From Maylandia zebra (Eukaryota; Chordata; Actinopteri; Cichliformes; Cichlidae), in assembly GCF_041146795.1 (NCBI RefSeq), contig NC_135172.1, positions 35,387,623-35,451,622 on the forward strand: a stretch of DNA of 64,000 nucleotides, read 5' to 3'. Shown here one piece after another: positions 32,301 through 42,014 of this stretch (position 1 is its first letter; each line of letters starts with the position of its first letter). The notes beneath the pieces are model-generated. The model had not been told where the DNA came from. It searched no databases and was given only the letters and a program-made list of their open reading frames with translations. Both the position numbers and the translations under genes were made by a program.

Positions 32301-34100
32301 AAGCTTAAAAACGGCCCAGGTGGCAGCAGACTTCCTTGGAAGACCAGCAAAGTATCAACAGGAAGAGAGATGGACAGGCAAAGCCTAATATTCAACTCGG
32401 TCATGCACTACTAAAAGCAAACCAGGTAGGAGTCCCTCAGTGACAGACGGGCAATGCAGCAGACAGACCTTGCTACCAAAAGGTTCTCAAATGTTTTCTG
32501 TGTTCTTGACTCAAGCTGAACTTTGAGTGATTTGGGTTTTTAAGGAGGGGCTTAAAAAGATTTAAATGAAAGGTGTGCAACTGATTTAAAACACAAAACA
32601 AATAAGAGATTTGTCTTGTGTTTGAATATAAAAATGATAGTTTTTGCACAACTGCCAAGAGCCAAAGCCAAAACTTACATTAATTCCAATTAATTGCCCA
32701 CCCTGTGAGCCAGTATAGTGACATTTCATGATGGCTGAAGCAACTGTTTTACTGCATCAATGGTCCATTGGGTAAATGCATAACCTTATTTGTATCGGCG
32801 CAGGCTATCAGCCAAAGAATACTTGATTAATTGCAATATTTGAGTCCATCTGTATTGGACAAATTTATATAAAGTGACCACCCTCTTGGGAGGTGGATAG
32901 TCCAGATTCAAGCAGAATTTGTTTTTTAATTATTTCATGTAATTACTCACGTTAAATGGCACAGCTGGCCATACAGCACCTGAAAGCGCTATAGATTTAC
33001 TTCTGTCATATTAAACTGTATTGTTGCATTTGAGTCCACAAATCATATGTGCAAACTGTGATGGTGATGTACTATTATACATTAGACGTCTCTCTCCCTA
33101 TAAAAGAAAACTAAAGATTACAATATTCCTTCCGTATTTTGTGCCCGGACTCTGTCATTCTCAACTGAAGCTGCTCTCACACAAGGAGCCAACAGCATAG
33201 GTTACAAACAAAACAAAGCTTAAATTACCTGAACGCTGTGCAGAATCGTCTGGATGTAGGCCATCCGGGGATCATCTCTGAACTGAACTGTGTGGGCAGC
33301 AGCTTCGTCTCTGAGTCGACGCATCTCCTCTCTCTGTTTCTCTGAGAGCTGTGTCATCACAAAACAGACATGAGTTATCTGGAATTAATACTGTTTCATT
33401 TCAAACAAGTCTGCTTCTGTTTTATCATTATTATTAATGGATGCCTATAATTTACATTAAAGGGAGATAGGCAGCATGTCTCAGTGACTGAATTAATATG
33501 CGTCATTTTCCTTCAAACTAAGAGTGCATCTATCTATAAAAAAATAAGTTCAGCCTTTTGCTAAAATGATCAACCATGATGACAGCCGTAAACTTGTCCA
33601 GCACCAGAGGAGGGAGGATGGATCGTCCATAGAAGCGGATGACAGAGGATGCAGATGAGGGTCTGTGGTTTTCCTCCTCTTTCTCTTCTCTTCTCCTGAG
33701 CTGAGGAAGAAGATGCTGCACAAACTCTTCGTATTCCTCCATTACTCTTCATCGGAACACAGTAGAGATTAACTTTGGGCAGTTTAACGGCTAAAAAATT
33801 ACTACCAAGTTATTGTTTGCTAACGCTAGTTTGCTAGCTAGCTTAGCTAACATAACGCTAGCTTTGGCTGCTTTTTGTTACCGTTTAAAAGTAGACCCAT
33901 AAACTTAAAAAAAAAAAAAGAAGACACTGGGTTAAACTCAGCAAAGGTAGACGCTACAGCTATACTGTTGGTCCTCTTATAAGCAACACAAAAGACAGTC
34001 TGGTCAGGTCCACTGGGGGGAATCAATGTTTACATTTTTACCGCCTCTCCTCCGGGGCAACAACCGGGTAAAGAACGACAGTGACGGTTACAGAGCGCCG
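17390..34100 (-). CDS. ccp110: Centriolar coiled-coil protein CP110 (complete)
   Basis: CP110 caps the distal end of centrioles with CEP97, restrains ciliogenesis and is a cyclin/CDK2 target. Ten coding exons: 33575-33742, 33229-33348, 29359-31906, 28579-28706, 25471-25572, 24849-24959, 23929-24021, 23656-23772, 19836-19909, 19459-19618. Phases agree; about 1206 aa (human about 1000), the excess mostly in the fast-evolving 2.5-kb exon 3. Visible: N-terminal MEEYEEF and VIRFYGRSILPPL; LSLQALLKKSQEY (about 404); SLNQSYDV; KVKRRLL (about 910), an RxL cyclin-docking candidate as in human KVKRRLD; charged coiled coil in exon 4 (about 946-988); IQ-like [15 protein letters not shown] (about 1037-1051); LRAALYEVYDIFF and SAATQKSLERK near the C-terminus. 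Weakest point: the exon 1 donor. The gene span includes estimated UTRs. Confidence 0.93.
17408..17413 (-). terminator. Candidate poly(A) signal of ccp110
   Basis: AATAAA on the minus strand, about 180 bp upstream of the sirt7 start codon. This would make ccp110 and sirt7 tightly spaced tandem genes. Confidence 0.5.
18230..18920 (+). mobile_element. Fragments of the TTAA-flanked MITE family
   Basis: Two partial copies sharing GGGGCAGCCAATCAGGAGAAAG, TAATCATGCAAAGCCA, GGAAATAAGCA and a right end ATTGGTCACCTTTAA with the element at 41410-42014. Confidence 0.6.
19459..19618 (-). CDS. ccp110: ccp110 coding exon 10, stop codon
   Basis: Completes the split Met codon, then IQRKAAGRHRGVMTRTAQK to VPKSASSSRPQ and TGA at 19459-19461. 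Basic C-terminal tail; shorter and diverged from the human end. TTTCAG acceptor. Confidence 0.85.
19836..19909 (-). CDS. ccp110: ccp110 coding exon 9
   Basis: Encodes TGRPRGKSFLSAATQKS then LERKRGM. SAATQKSLERK matches human SAATQKSLDRK. CACAG acceptor, GTGAGTT donor, phase 2. Confidence 0.92.
19925..19971. repeat. (CGCA)n/(CA)n microsatellite
   Basis: Starts CAAAAGCGCGCACGCACGCACGCA and continues as a pure CA run. It sits just upstream of the ccp110 exon 9 acceptor (19910-19911). Confidence 0.9.
20019..20620. mobile_element. hAT-type MITE, 602 bp
   Basis: Target duplication CCACCAGT at 20011-20018 and 20621-20628. Inverted ends CATACTTGCCAACC and, reversed right end, CATACATGCCAACC. No transposase frame. 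Lies in ccp110 intron 8. Confidence 0.8.
20639..22470 (+). pseudogene. Tc1/mariner-like transposon, inactivated
   Basis: Plus-strand fragments resemble a Tc1-type transposase gene: VDLPELGRSLGVISKEI, then after an insertion GSERRPKLSRSDERKLVW, a GGGIIMLWGSI block and a C-terminal KVELAARNLTNY ending in TAG near 22428. Several frame breaks. Split by the hAT-type element at 20939-21878. Confidence 0.75.
20939..21878. mobile_element. hAT-type MITE nested in a Tc1-like copy, 940 bp
   Basis: 8-bp target duplication GTCACCAC (20931-20938 and 21879-21886). Left end TAGGGCTGGGCCATATCA; right end, reversed, TAGGGCAAGGCAATATGG. The Tc1-like frame resumes after it, so the nesting order is clear. Confidence 0.85.
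23126..23199. repeat. (CA)n microsatellite, about 74 bp
   Basis: Uninterrupted CA dinucleotides in ccp110 intron 8. Confidence 0.97.
23656..23772 (-). CDS. ccp110: ccp110 coding exon 8
   Basis: Encodes LRAALYEVYDIFFNLSARE and RMQLISWDRELAKERELRRQ, one of the best conserved CP110 blocks. CCAG acceptor, GTAACCT donor, 39 codons. Confidence 0.95.
23929..24021 (-). CDS. ccp110: ccp110 coding exon 7
   Basis: Encodes DTQQFLQALRQQSTQLCN and KQDLLLEERVTLQ. TTTAG acceptor, GTATAAA donor, 31 codons. Confidence 0.93.
24849..24959 (-). CDS. ccp110: ccp110 coding exon 6 (IQ-like helix)
   Basis: Encodes PSSSQHYRPLLAAAVKGF then [19 protein letters not shown], matching the human [20 protein letters not shown] calmodulin-binding-like helix. 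CTCAG acceptor, GTGAGTG donor. Confidence 0.95.
25471..25572 (-). CDS. ccp110: ccp110 coding exon 5
   Basis: Encodes ALAVRYRLLQSVSFPCSM and SGSRLGDTLTFSTLSQ, 34 codons. CTCAG acceptor, GTATTAC donor. Less conserved, but phase and position fit. A further small exon between 25573 and 28578 is not excluded. Confidence 0.82.
25590..26130. repeat. Purine-rich plus-strand tract
   Basis: Plus strand dominated by GA/GGA/AGAG motifs over about 0.5 kb in the ccp110 intron between exons 4 and 5. Not a simple tandem repeat; long antisense frames here are composition artefacts. Confidence 0.6.
26299..26365. repeat. (AC)n microsatellite
   Basis: Pure AC run of about 67 bp; a second (TG)n run of about 25 bp lies at 26540-26564. 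Confidence 0.97.
26580..28578 (-). other. Intronic stretch of ccp110 without further genes
   Basis: AT-rich. It includes, at about 28060-28290, a reverse-orientation fragment of the TTAA-flanked MITE family (reversed it reads GAGGGGCAGCCAATCAGAAGAAAG). No exon with good splice sites and conserved sequence seen. Confidence 0.6.
28579..28706 (-). CDS. ccp110: ccp110 coding exon 4 (coiled coil)
   Basis: Encodes AGQWCEGLGSQRDKREQ then LKEIHAAQVRALQEEHRR and QQEELLQ, a coiled-coil stretch matching the human EEQHAQQLSLLIAEQ region. GTAG acceptor, GTGAGAC donor. Confidence 0.93.
29359..31906 (-). CDS. ccp110: ccp110 coding exon 3 (large exon)
   Basis: A 2548-nt exon without a stop, starting LRKTPTLEELLQESEI (human VRKAPN region). 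Low-complexity Ser/Glu/Asp-rich, likely disordered. Landmarks: YRLSLQALLKKSQEYRRRQ, SPSLNQSYDVDTPSGLWF, KVKRRLL. TTCCAG acceptor, AGAG/GTAAGAC donor, phase 1 end. Confidence 0.95.
31907..33228 (-). other. ccp110 intron 2
   Basis: About 1.3 kb of AT-rich sequence. No gene, RNA or recognised repeat. Confidence 0.75.
33229..33348 (-). CDS. ccp110: ccp110 coding exon 2
   Basis: Encodes LSEKQREEMRRLRDEAAA and DPRMAYIQTILHSVQ, the short N-terminal coiled coil of the family. ACACAG acceptor, GTAATTT donor, 40 codons. Confidence 0.9.
33575..33742 (-). CDS. ccp110: ccp110 coding exon 1
   Basis: ATG at 33740-33742 with a good context (G at -3, G at +4). Encodes MEEYEEFVQHLLPQL and SSVIRFYGRSILPPLVLDK. 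The donor after ATCATG (GTTGAT) is weak but is the one that keeps phase 0 with exon 2; the true border may differ by some codons. Confidence 0.8.
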
Positions 34101-34370
34101 AAAACCCGGAGTGGATTCACACCAGGGTTCAACAAACACCCCCTTTACAACACAAAAGCATTTCACGGGAAAGGAAGAAAACCGCTACAACGTTACGTCG
34201 GACAAAGTATAAGAAGTGGATTTAATACTTAAAAAATAATGAGAAGAAATTACTTTTCACTGAACTCAGACTAACGTGATACTGCCCCCTACAGGCCTGA
34301 CTGACCAAAGAAAAACATGCAGAAAAGTATGGAGATACTTTGGTGTCAGACGGAAGAGAATTAAGGGAAT
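33743..34370 (-). promoter_or_regulatory. Probable ccp110 5'UTR and promoter
   Basis: Directly upstream of the ccp110 start. Moderately GC-rich patch around 34010-34150. A possible 5'UTR acceptor TTTTTTAG on the minus strand lies about 33790-33800, so a non-coding first exon further right is possible. TSS not determinable. Confidence 0.45.
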
Positions 34371-35455
34371 ACAACGCTCGCATTTATTTATTTATTTACT
34401 GGTTAAATATTTTTACGATTAAAATTAGAATCCAAAGAATTTAAAAATCTAAATTTGCTTGTTGTTGTTCTTCCAGGGCCCTGTCCCAAAAAGCAAGTTT
34501 ATGTTTTCCTTATCTGGCTTTACTTAAGCCAACAGCACCTATAAGGCTAAGTTGTAACATGAAGGTGGTTATCAACCCCGCAATTCACCCATATCAATCC
34601 AGGTGTTCACCTGGGGGGGGGAGCAGTGTCAGCAGCATGTGACCAAACAGACACAGGTACTGGTTTACTGGCAGCAGAGCAGCAGACTGAAAGCAAAACA
34701 CCTGCAGCAGCAGTATCGCATTAACAAGTGTGTAAGGATGGACTATAATTAAAGCTGTGTGTTCTGTTAAACTAACTGAGTGTTATTTTGTGTGTGTAAT
34801 AGTTTTCCTGTATATCAGTGGTGCTCAATGGTTTAAGAACAAGTAAAGAATAAATATTTGTTATGGTTCTAGTGTAAAATAATCTTAAAGTAATCAAGTA
34901 CACAGCTTGGGTGTATGAAGGTTAACAGGTTCTCTATTTTAGATACTAAAGTTTACATTTTTTGTACAGTGATCCATTTACAGAGGCTCAAAAGTAATGG
35001 GACAGTTGAATGTTGCGCAGTTTCATGACCAGGTGTGGGCTGTTCCTTCATTATTCCATTCCCGACCATGACCCATTTACACAGACAGACAGTGTGAAAA
35101 ATGAAACTTTTTGCTTCATTTGCTGTACAGCAAATAGTTACACATGTCATAAATGCTTTTATATATTTATGCATTTCCATATATGGACTATTTTTTGTAT
35201 AAACTTTAATTTAATTGATTATACTGTATTTTTTCAGTACTACAAAAGGCTTTGCCTAGGAAGCTTGCTTGATCTCATTAAACCCTGTACATAACTGTCT
35301 TCACTAATCAATGCAGTTATTGCAACAGAATAATGCAACAATATTCAACATAATTGATGACATTGTACGCACTGTTTTTATATAATAAATGCACTATATT
35401 TGCTTAAAAATGCTAATAATACTAAAGATTCATGAATGACTAACACGTAGACAGT
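34371..35455. other. Intergenic between ccp110 and mafg
   Basis: No gene. About 34975-35110 resembles a fish mariner/Tc1-like fragment (CAGAGGCTCAAAAGTAATGGGACAG then GACCAGGTGTGGGCTGTTCCTTCATTATTCCATTC). Confidence 0.55.
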
Positions 35456-35471
35456 TCCATTTTAAAACATG

Positions 35472-35477
35472 TTTATT
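35472..35477 (-). terminator. Candidate distal poly(A) signal of mafg
   Basis: Minus-strand AATAAA in ATGACCAATAAACATG, with a TG-rich stretch about 30 nt beyond it. If used, the mafg 3'UTR would be about 7.9 kb, which is long. Confidence 0.3.
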
Positions 35478-37389
35478 GGTCATATACAAAATAAAGTAAG
35501 CTGTTTATCAACAAACGTACACTATATACATCAATAAATTAAACAATGCATCGGACCGATGATGAAACAGTTAATTTCATGATTACCCATACCTTGTCAT
35601 CGTCACTATCTACAAATTGCCAAAAAAAAAAAAAAAAAAAGGAGCGAGAGAGAAAAAAAAGACAATAATTTAAATTGGAAGATAAATACTAACAAAGACT
35701 GTCACATTTTAAGTAGTTTCCCATAGAAAGTACTGCCATCGAATAATTTATTACATCCCTTACAGAAATATTACAAAACACAGAATTTCCTATTACAAGG
35801 GCTTTTCTGATTAGGTTACACCATATTCACACAAACTCACTACTTTTCAAAGGCTTTAAACGGACCATTATTTATACTGCGTTTCCATGTGTAAGATTTA
35901 GAAACACACACACAAAAAAAAAAAAAAAAAAATCCCATGGTGAACCTGGCTGAATGCTCGCATCAAGAGTCAAATTTGACGGGGACACTGCTACAATAAA
36001 AAATAAATAAATACTAATTTAAATGTGCTGATACCTGAACTCTGTACGATTTTTTTTTATTTGTACATTTGATGCAGGCTGGGTATGAACCTGGGATGCA
36101 AAAAACAAACATCACTATTGATGCAAACACCAAACAAAATGATCAAAGGAATCCTTGGTTCATTTACTCCTATCGATCAGGATCAGCGGTGGGTGAAAGG
36201 GCTTTTAGAGTCCAGTGGCGTGACTCACTACACAGGAAAATCACTGGATGCCTGCATACCGATTGGCCAAGCAGCAAGATAAGGAGTTAATGATTTGCAT
36301 CTTCTGGAAGAAGTGTGGGTTTTGAAGAAGGGCTTGGTAGGCTGCTGAGTTAACTAAAGCAGGAGAGAATAAGTAGAGTGGTAAATGGTTAAGAGCTTTA
36401 TCAGACGCATCTCCACCACTCCTTTTCTGTCTCTGTAAAATATTTATAGATGTAGTCTGAGTGGTTGTTTTAGGGTTTGTGATGAAAAGCTTCATTATGA
36501 CGAGGGTTCGACCCCTGCAGGGGTGGCAGAAAATAAGGTCAGCATGTCTTGACAATCACAGGAGGTCTGAGGTGTCAGCTGACCGTGTCTGCTGAGTGAT
36601 AGTCTGGATTAAACTTGTGTAATGTTTAACCTTTTGTTTGTTTAGAGATGTGGCACATGGTTTCTCACTGGAAATGCCACAAGAAGTTTAAATGTGGAAG
36701 ACAAAAAAATAAGAACTCTACAGGTCAGCAGGAGGCCTTGCATGACGGCTGCATCATTCTCGGTTAGAAACGGATTAAAAAAATTAAATAAATAAAAACA
36801 CAAGAATGCACCAATTGTGAAATTTTAAGCAGATAACAATGTTTAACCTCACTGGTGACTCAGCTAGGGTTAAGATTAGGTTTCTGAAACACATTTTGCT
36901 TCTGAAATAATTGCACAGTCAAATGAAATAATTTTAACAAACTCGAAACAACAACCTGTTGCGGTAAGGTGAAGCGGTTTGAGGACTTTATGGACTTATC
37001 AAAGGAACAAGTCGCTGCAGTTCTACAAGCCTGAGAGGAGTTGGATGTTCTTTGTGGAATTTAATTAAATCTTGCTTTGTTTTTTTTGTAGTGACTGTAT
37101 TACTGCATCGCTACTACACTCTGTAGTCCTCTCACTCTCTTTTTTGTTTGTCTCTCATTGTAGTTACTGTCCTTTATATTTTTATTAACAACACAAAATT
37201 TAAAACAAATGTTGACGTGGATTCTCTACAAATACAAATATCTGAATATCAGATGTAAAAGACTTCAACCTTTTTCATATGACATAAGAGATAAACTGCT
37301 TACAAGTCCGTTACTCATCTAAAGTGGGGGTTTGAGTTACTAAAACACACAGTATACTTTTGTTTATCAAATGGCCAAAAATAACAGGC

Positions 37390-37615
37390 CAATACTGTTA
37401 TCGACCGAGGAACAGTTTTATGGCCAGGTGAGGCCAGTTCTTTCGTAATGAAGCCTCATTGAGGTCTGAAGTGGTTTTGTTGCATTTGCATTTGGTTGCT
37501 GTTCTCTTGAAATCTAAATATGAGGGTCAACAGACGTGTCAATCTAAGCGAAGGAAGCCATCATTAGTTTCAGAAAACAAAATATTGTATTCTAAGTGTC
37601 GTCCAGACACATGCA
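37390..37615 (+). mobile_element. Tc1/mariner-like 5' fragment
   Basis: Plus strand TTTATGGCCAGGTGAGGCCAGTTCTTTCGTAATG, GCATTTGCATTTGGTTGCTGTT and GAAGGAAGCCATCATTAG follow the order of the untranslated 5' part and first codons of common fish Tc1-like elements. Confidence 0.5.
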
Positions 37616-38296
37616 CCTGACTGGATGTGAGAGACCCATTCTGAGCTAGAAATGGACACCAAACTGATGGAGCACAACAAACAAACATCAGTTGCTGCAG
37701 TTTTTGAATGCCGTCTTATTTGCTGAATAAACTGATGGGAGTTGAAGCCAATATCTGCCAATAAAAATGGTGCATCCCTGTAAAAAAAAAAAAAAAAAAA
37801 AAAAATCCTAAATAAATTAATTTGAAGACTTTGTGTTTTCACAGTTAACTGCTAAGTGAAAGTGGGTAAGCCACACCACATATGCCAGATTTAAACAGAG
37901 GCAAGCTGACATTTTAATTTATCAGGTATATTTAAAAAAAAGAAGAAGAAGAAGAAGAAGAAGCTAAACACCGCACATTAGCTCTTTAACCTCGTCACAT
38001 CACACTGTACAGTCAGGAAAACAGACAACTTGACAAACGACTACGATAGCGTCAGTGCTCCTGTGAGGCAGGAGTTTGGATTTTGCCAGTTTGCATAATT
38101 AGATGTGTCTATTTAACAGCAGCCACATGTTGACACATTAATGTTTACACAGAATGCTTCTCTCTTTTTTTCGTTTTTCTTTTTAGAAACCAGAGGAGCA
38201 TAAAAACACAGAGAAGCAGCACACGTAATTGTACAATTTGACATAACTTACAGTCTCAACACAAGTTGAGTTTCCTCTTGTTTTATATGATGTCTC

Positions 38297-38412
38297 ACAC
38301 AAACACACACACAAGCCCATTCAGCTATCTTAGTGAGGACCTTCATTGACATAATGGTCTCCTTAGCCCCTTACCCTAACCATTAAAAATAAATGCCTAA
38401 CCCTAAAAAAAC
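38297..38412 (+). repeat. Left half of a split fish repeat (CCCTAACC-rich)
   Basis: AGTGAGGACCTTCATTGACATAATGG then CCCTTACCCTAACCATTAAAAATAAATGCCTAACCC. It matches one half of the intact reverse copy at 44765-45010. Confidence 0.65.
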
Positions 38413-38734
38413 CAAACAAAAAAACCAAACAAAAAAAAACAACAAGGTTCTATTAGTGTAAGAAATAAGGTTTATAATTATTTTTTTAGTCAAAATATTA
38501 AAATAATTATATAAAAAAATATTATATTGATATCGGATAGTTTAGACAGGTTCCCCTTCCACTGAGACTGCATGTATATTATAGAGTGTGTAAATAAAGT
38601 GTTACTTATAAAACTAACAGAAAATTGTGTGGATATTGATAAATACTAAAAAGTGAATGACCTCACAATTGATTTAACAGCACAAAATAAAGCACAAAAA
38701 CTAAAAGACTCAGTGTTCTGTGGAGGCTAAATCC

Positions 38735-38935
38735 ACTCCAAATCAAATCAAATCAAATCACTTTTTATTGTCACATCACATGTGCAGGCACACTGGCACA
38801 GCACATGCGAGTGAAATTCTTGTGTGCGAGCCCCACAAGCAACAGAGATGTGCAAACACAACAACACAAACGAGCAAAATACAAGAATGGCCAACCTGAA
38901 ACTAATAAATATATGTACAATATATAATAGTGTAT
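38735..38935. mobile_element. Fish interspersed repeat starting (AAATC)n
   Basis: AATCAAATCAAATCACTTTTTATTGTCACATCACATGTGCAGGCACACTGGCACAGCACATGCGAGTGAAATTCTTGTGTGCGAG is a repeat end common in fish genomes; family not certain. It lies between the two halves of the split repeat. Confidence 0.5.
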
Positions 38936-38968
38936 GCATTTCTGGATGTGTATACTAAATATTTTCCT

Positions 38969-38970
<2 letters not shown>

Positions 38971-39022
<52 letters not shown>
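38971..39022. repeat. (GT)n microsatellite
   Basis: Pure GT run of about 52 bp. Confidence 0.97.
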
Positions 39023-39025
<3 letters not shown>

Positions 39026-39399
39026 CACATTTTTACAAATTAAATAGTAAAAAAATAAAATAAAATAATAATAATAATAATAAAATATATAAAATATACA
39101 GAGTTGAATATGTGCAAAACAAGTGGCATTTATATACAGTGTGGAGTGCATAATGTTGAAGGGTTAGTGGGACCTGTCTACCTTTTTGATTTTAATATCA
39201 TGTTTTTAGCTGATATTTTAATAGATACCACTCTTTCTGTTAGCTCAAAAGCTGAATATCTCCACAATAGCTTAATACATGGATCAATTAGTCAGAAGGG
39301 CTCGACTACAGTACAACGCCAAAGATGACCGTCGGAGGAAGGAGAAGAGGAGCAGAAAAGCTTAACAGGAACTTTAAAGGAGAGTCTGGATGATCCAGC

Positions 39400-39590
39400 A
39401 GCCCCAAACTTTCTCTACACCTAACCATAACCTAGTTGTAACCCTGACACTAAAACCACATTTTGAGCCTCAAAAAGGCCTTCAAATTTGGTGTGTGTCC
39501 TCACAAGTGACTGTTGGTTCTCACAAGTATAGTAGAATGCAGATTTCGGTCCTCACAAAGATAGCTAGACAGAAACACACACACGCATGC
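39400..39590 (+). repeat. Right half of the split fish repeat
   Basis: CACCTAACCATAACCTAG, ACCACATTTTGAGCCTCAAAAAGGCCTTCAAATTTG and GGTCCTCACAAAGATAGCTAGACAGAAACACAC; it matches the other half of the copy at 44765-45010. Confidence 0.65.
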
Positions 39591-41409
39591 ACGCACAGCT
39601 GGCCAGTGAAAAACATCAGTGAGACAGGCAGGAAGCAGCAGACTGATGGAGAGGGACAGAATACATTTTTAAAACTCAGATAACGGCATTCAGGACGTAC
39701 AAAACAGGGCGTTTTCTTTAATATGGAGAAAACACGTTAATACATTGTATGAGATACTGAAATTTGCTTGTTGCTCAATACCATTAGGTGTGATAAGTGA
39801 TTTTCATTTGACATCTGAAGCTCTCTGGTTTCACGCCTGACTGAACGTGTGAACGTTTATCCGTTCAAAGACTACGGAGAAAAAATGTTTTCAATCACAA
39901 ACCCATTTATCCTCCTGCGCCTTTTTCACTGTTCACCAGTTTGACTTCTATTTCTGTACAGATGAAGACACTCCTTACTTATCATAGTAACTGCACAGCA
40001 GTAGGCGAGCTAACCCATTTTTCTTCACAGTGGAGAAGTAGCGGTTCAGGTAAAAGGCTGCATGTATGTTTTCATCTGTGTAAATTGCTTCTCTTTCAGC
40101 TTTAAAATCAGGTTAAAAAATATTTGAGGCAATTGTACTCAAAGGTAAACCTCACTCTTTGACAGACAAACCATTAAATAGCAGAATAGTTTTTTTTTCA
40201 CTTCATAAAACACCATATAACAATTGTTATTTCACTTCCCTGACACTTCAAGAACAGTTAAAAAAAACAAACAAAAAACAAATACAACTGGAACGATGTT
40301 AAATACACATAACCGTGTAAAATACAGAAGCAAAAAAAACAAAAACAACATTTTTTTTAATCACACACTATAAAAATAAGTTATTGAAGGAGTGGGTGTG
40401 ATGTAGCCACAAAGGTCTTCAGCAGAGTTTCACATATTTGCTACTTTGCCTGATGACCTGAATACACAACACAACGCAGTGTGTGAGGTTAACCATAAAA
40501 CTTCCTCATCTCGTTGGTCACTTTATCTGCAACAGGCTGCACAGACCAAAAATAAAGACATGGAGGCCTGCTCAGAAATACGTCACAAACGTGAACTCTG
40601 CCAAAGTGCAGTTTAGCAAATGATCTAACACGTCTGCAGGGCTGGAGCTGAACGATGAGGGCCGGGGAGGACAAAGACTACGATTTGAGAAAGAGTGCAG
40701 TTACTCACTGTGTCATCACCCGCTTCAGCCTGAAATCAAACACGTATCAAAGTCATATCCATGAAATAGGGAACGTTATATTACCTCGTCACATACCTAC
40801 ACAGCACACCACACACTAGTTCACGGCTACACACACGTGCCTAGTAGCTAGAGAAAAAACAAAGCTATTCAGTAGTTAAGCCACTTTTGGTACAATTGCA
40901 AAATAGAGAGATACTGTATATCAAACAGATTTTGTTATACTTTTTTTTTGTTTTGTTTTTTTATACATGTCATTACAAACGATGCAAAGATAATTGTCTT
41001 TATAAAAATCCAGACTCCACCATACATAGACAAAGATTCTTTAAGTATAGAACACCACGTAAGACTACTTTTTATGGTAAAGCCCGCGTGAAATATGTGA
41101 AATTCAGAGAAATGTTTGTCACCCATGCCCGCTGACTGCACTGTCAGAAATCACAGTTGCAGTTTGCAGTTGTAAGTTTTGCGGGTAAAAACAAGAAAAG
41201 AAAAGTGCAACCCAAATTGCTCTGATATGAGGCAAAGGTTTTCCTGCAGGTGTTGTAACCTACAGCAGACTTTGTTTATAACAGACAAATGTATTTTATG
41301 CAAAAAAAACCCAAAACAAGACCAAAAAAAAGAAAAGAAAAAAAAAAAAGCAAGAATAAAATTCAGGCTCTTTTTTTTTTTTGTTGCTAATCTCCCTTTT
41401 TCTTTTCAC

Positions 41410-42014
41410 TTAAAGAGGACCTATTGTGCTTTTCCTTTCTTTCTACATATGTATACATTATCATGGACAAATAACAAATAGAAAAAAAAACAACCTGTGA
41501 GTGAAACGCACAGACGAGAAGGCTCAGCTTTAGACTGTTTTTCTACTTCTGGCCCAGTATGATGTCAGTGAGAGCAGATTCCCCTGGTAATTTCAGGGAC
41601 ATAGTTTGGACTGTGAGTACAGACAAAGATCTTCTATTTAGGATTAGCAGCCAATCAGAATACAGCCTAAATGAAAAGGGAATGGAGCTATAACTGAACT
41701 GAAGGGCTGCATAAAAGGACCAGTATCAGATAAACAAGCATTATTTCAACTCTGAATCATGCAAAGCCACTCTATGAAACCATGTTTTGAATGTTCTCAA
41801 CTCATTGTCAATCCTTCTGCTTACCAGAAGGTTGCCTTAAAAGGGTGAAGAGCTAAAGCAGCTCATGTCAGACACAGAAATGACCTGAAGGGCTGCATCA
41901 AGGACTAGTGTTGAATAAATAGGGATCATTTTGCACTGAGACTTATGCAAAGCTTCTCTAGAGTCCAAGAATAAAAATATAGAGATGCAAACGAGCAGAA
42001 TAGGTCCACTTTAA
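41410..42014. mobile_element. TTAA-flanked MITE, about 605 bp
   Basis: Left end TTAAAGAGGACCTATTGTGC; right end, reversed, TTAAAGTGGACCTATTCTGC. TTAA at both borders (41410-41413, 42011-42014) fits piggyBac-type target duplication. No transposase frame. Related fragments at 18230-18920, 28060-28290, about 29210-29310 and about 55330-55540. Confidence 0.65.

Larger units (their letters stand above)
35478..41409. other. Intergenic or distal mafg 3'UTR, repeat-rich
   Basis: No protein-coding gene supported. It holds a Tc1-like fragment near 37390-37610, an (AGA)n run near 37941-37965, a split repeat (38297-39590), (GT)n and many poly-A tracts. Confidence 0.6.

Noticed and set aside
38380..38412. 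Interstitial telomere repeat suggested by CCCTAACC
   Set aside because: Only isolated imperfect units within a known interspersed repeat; also near 44930 in reverse.
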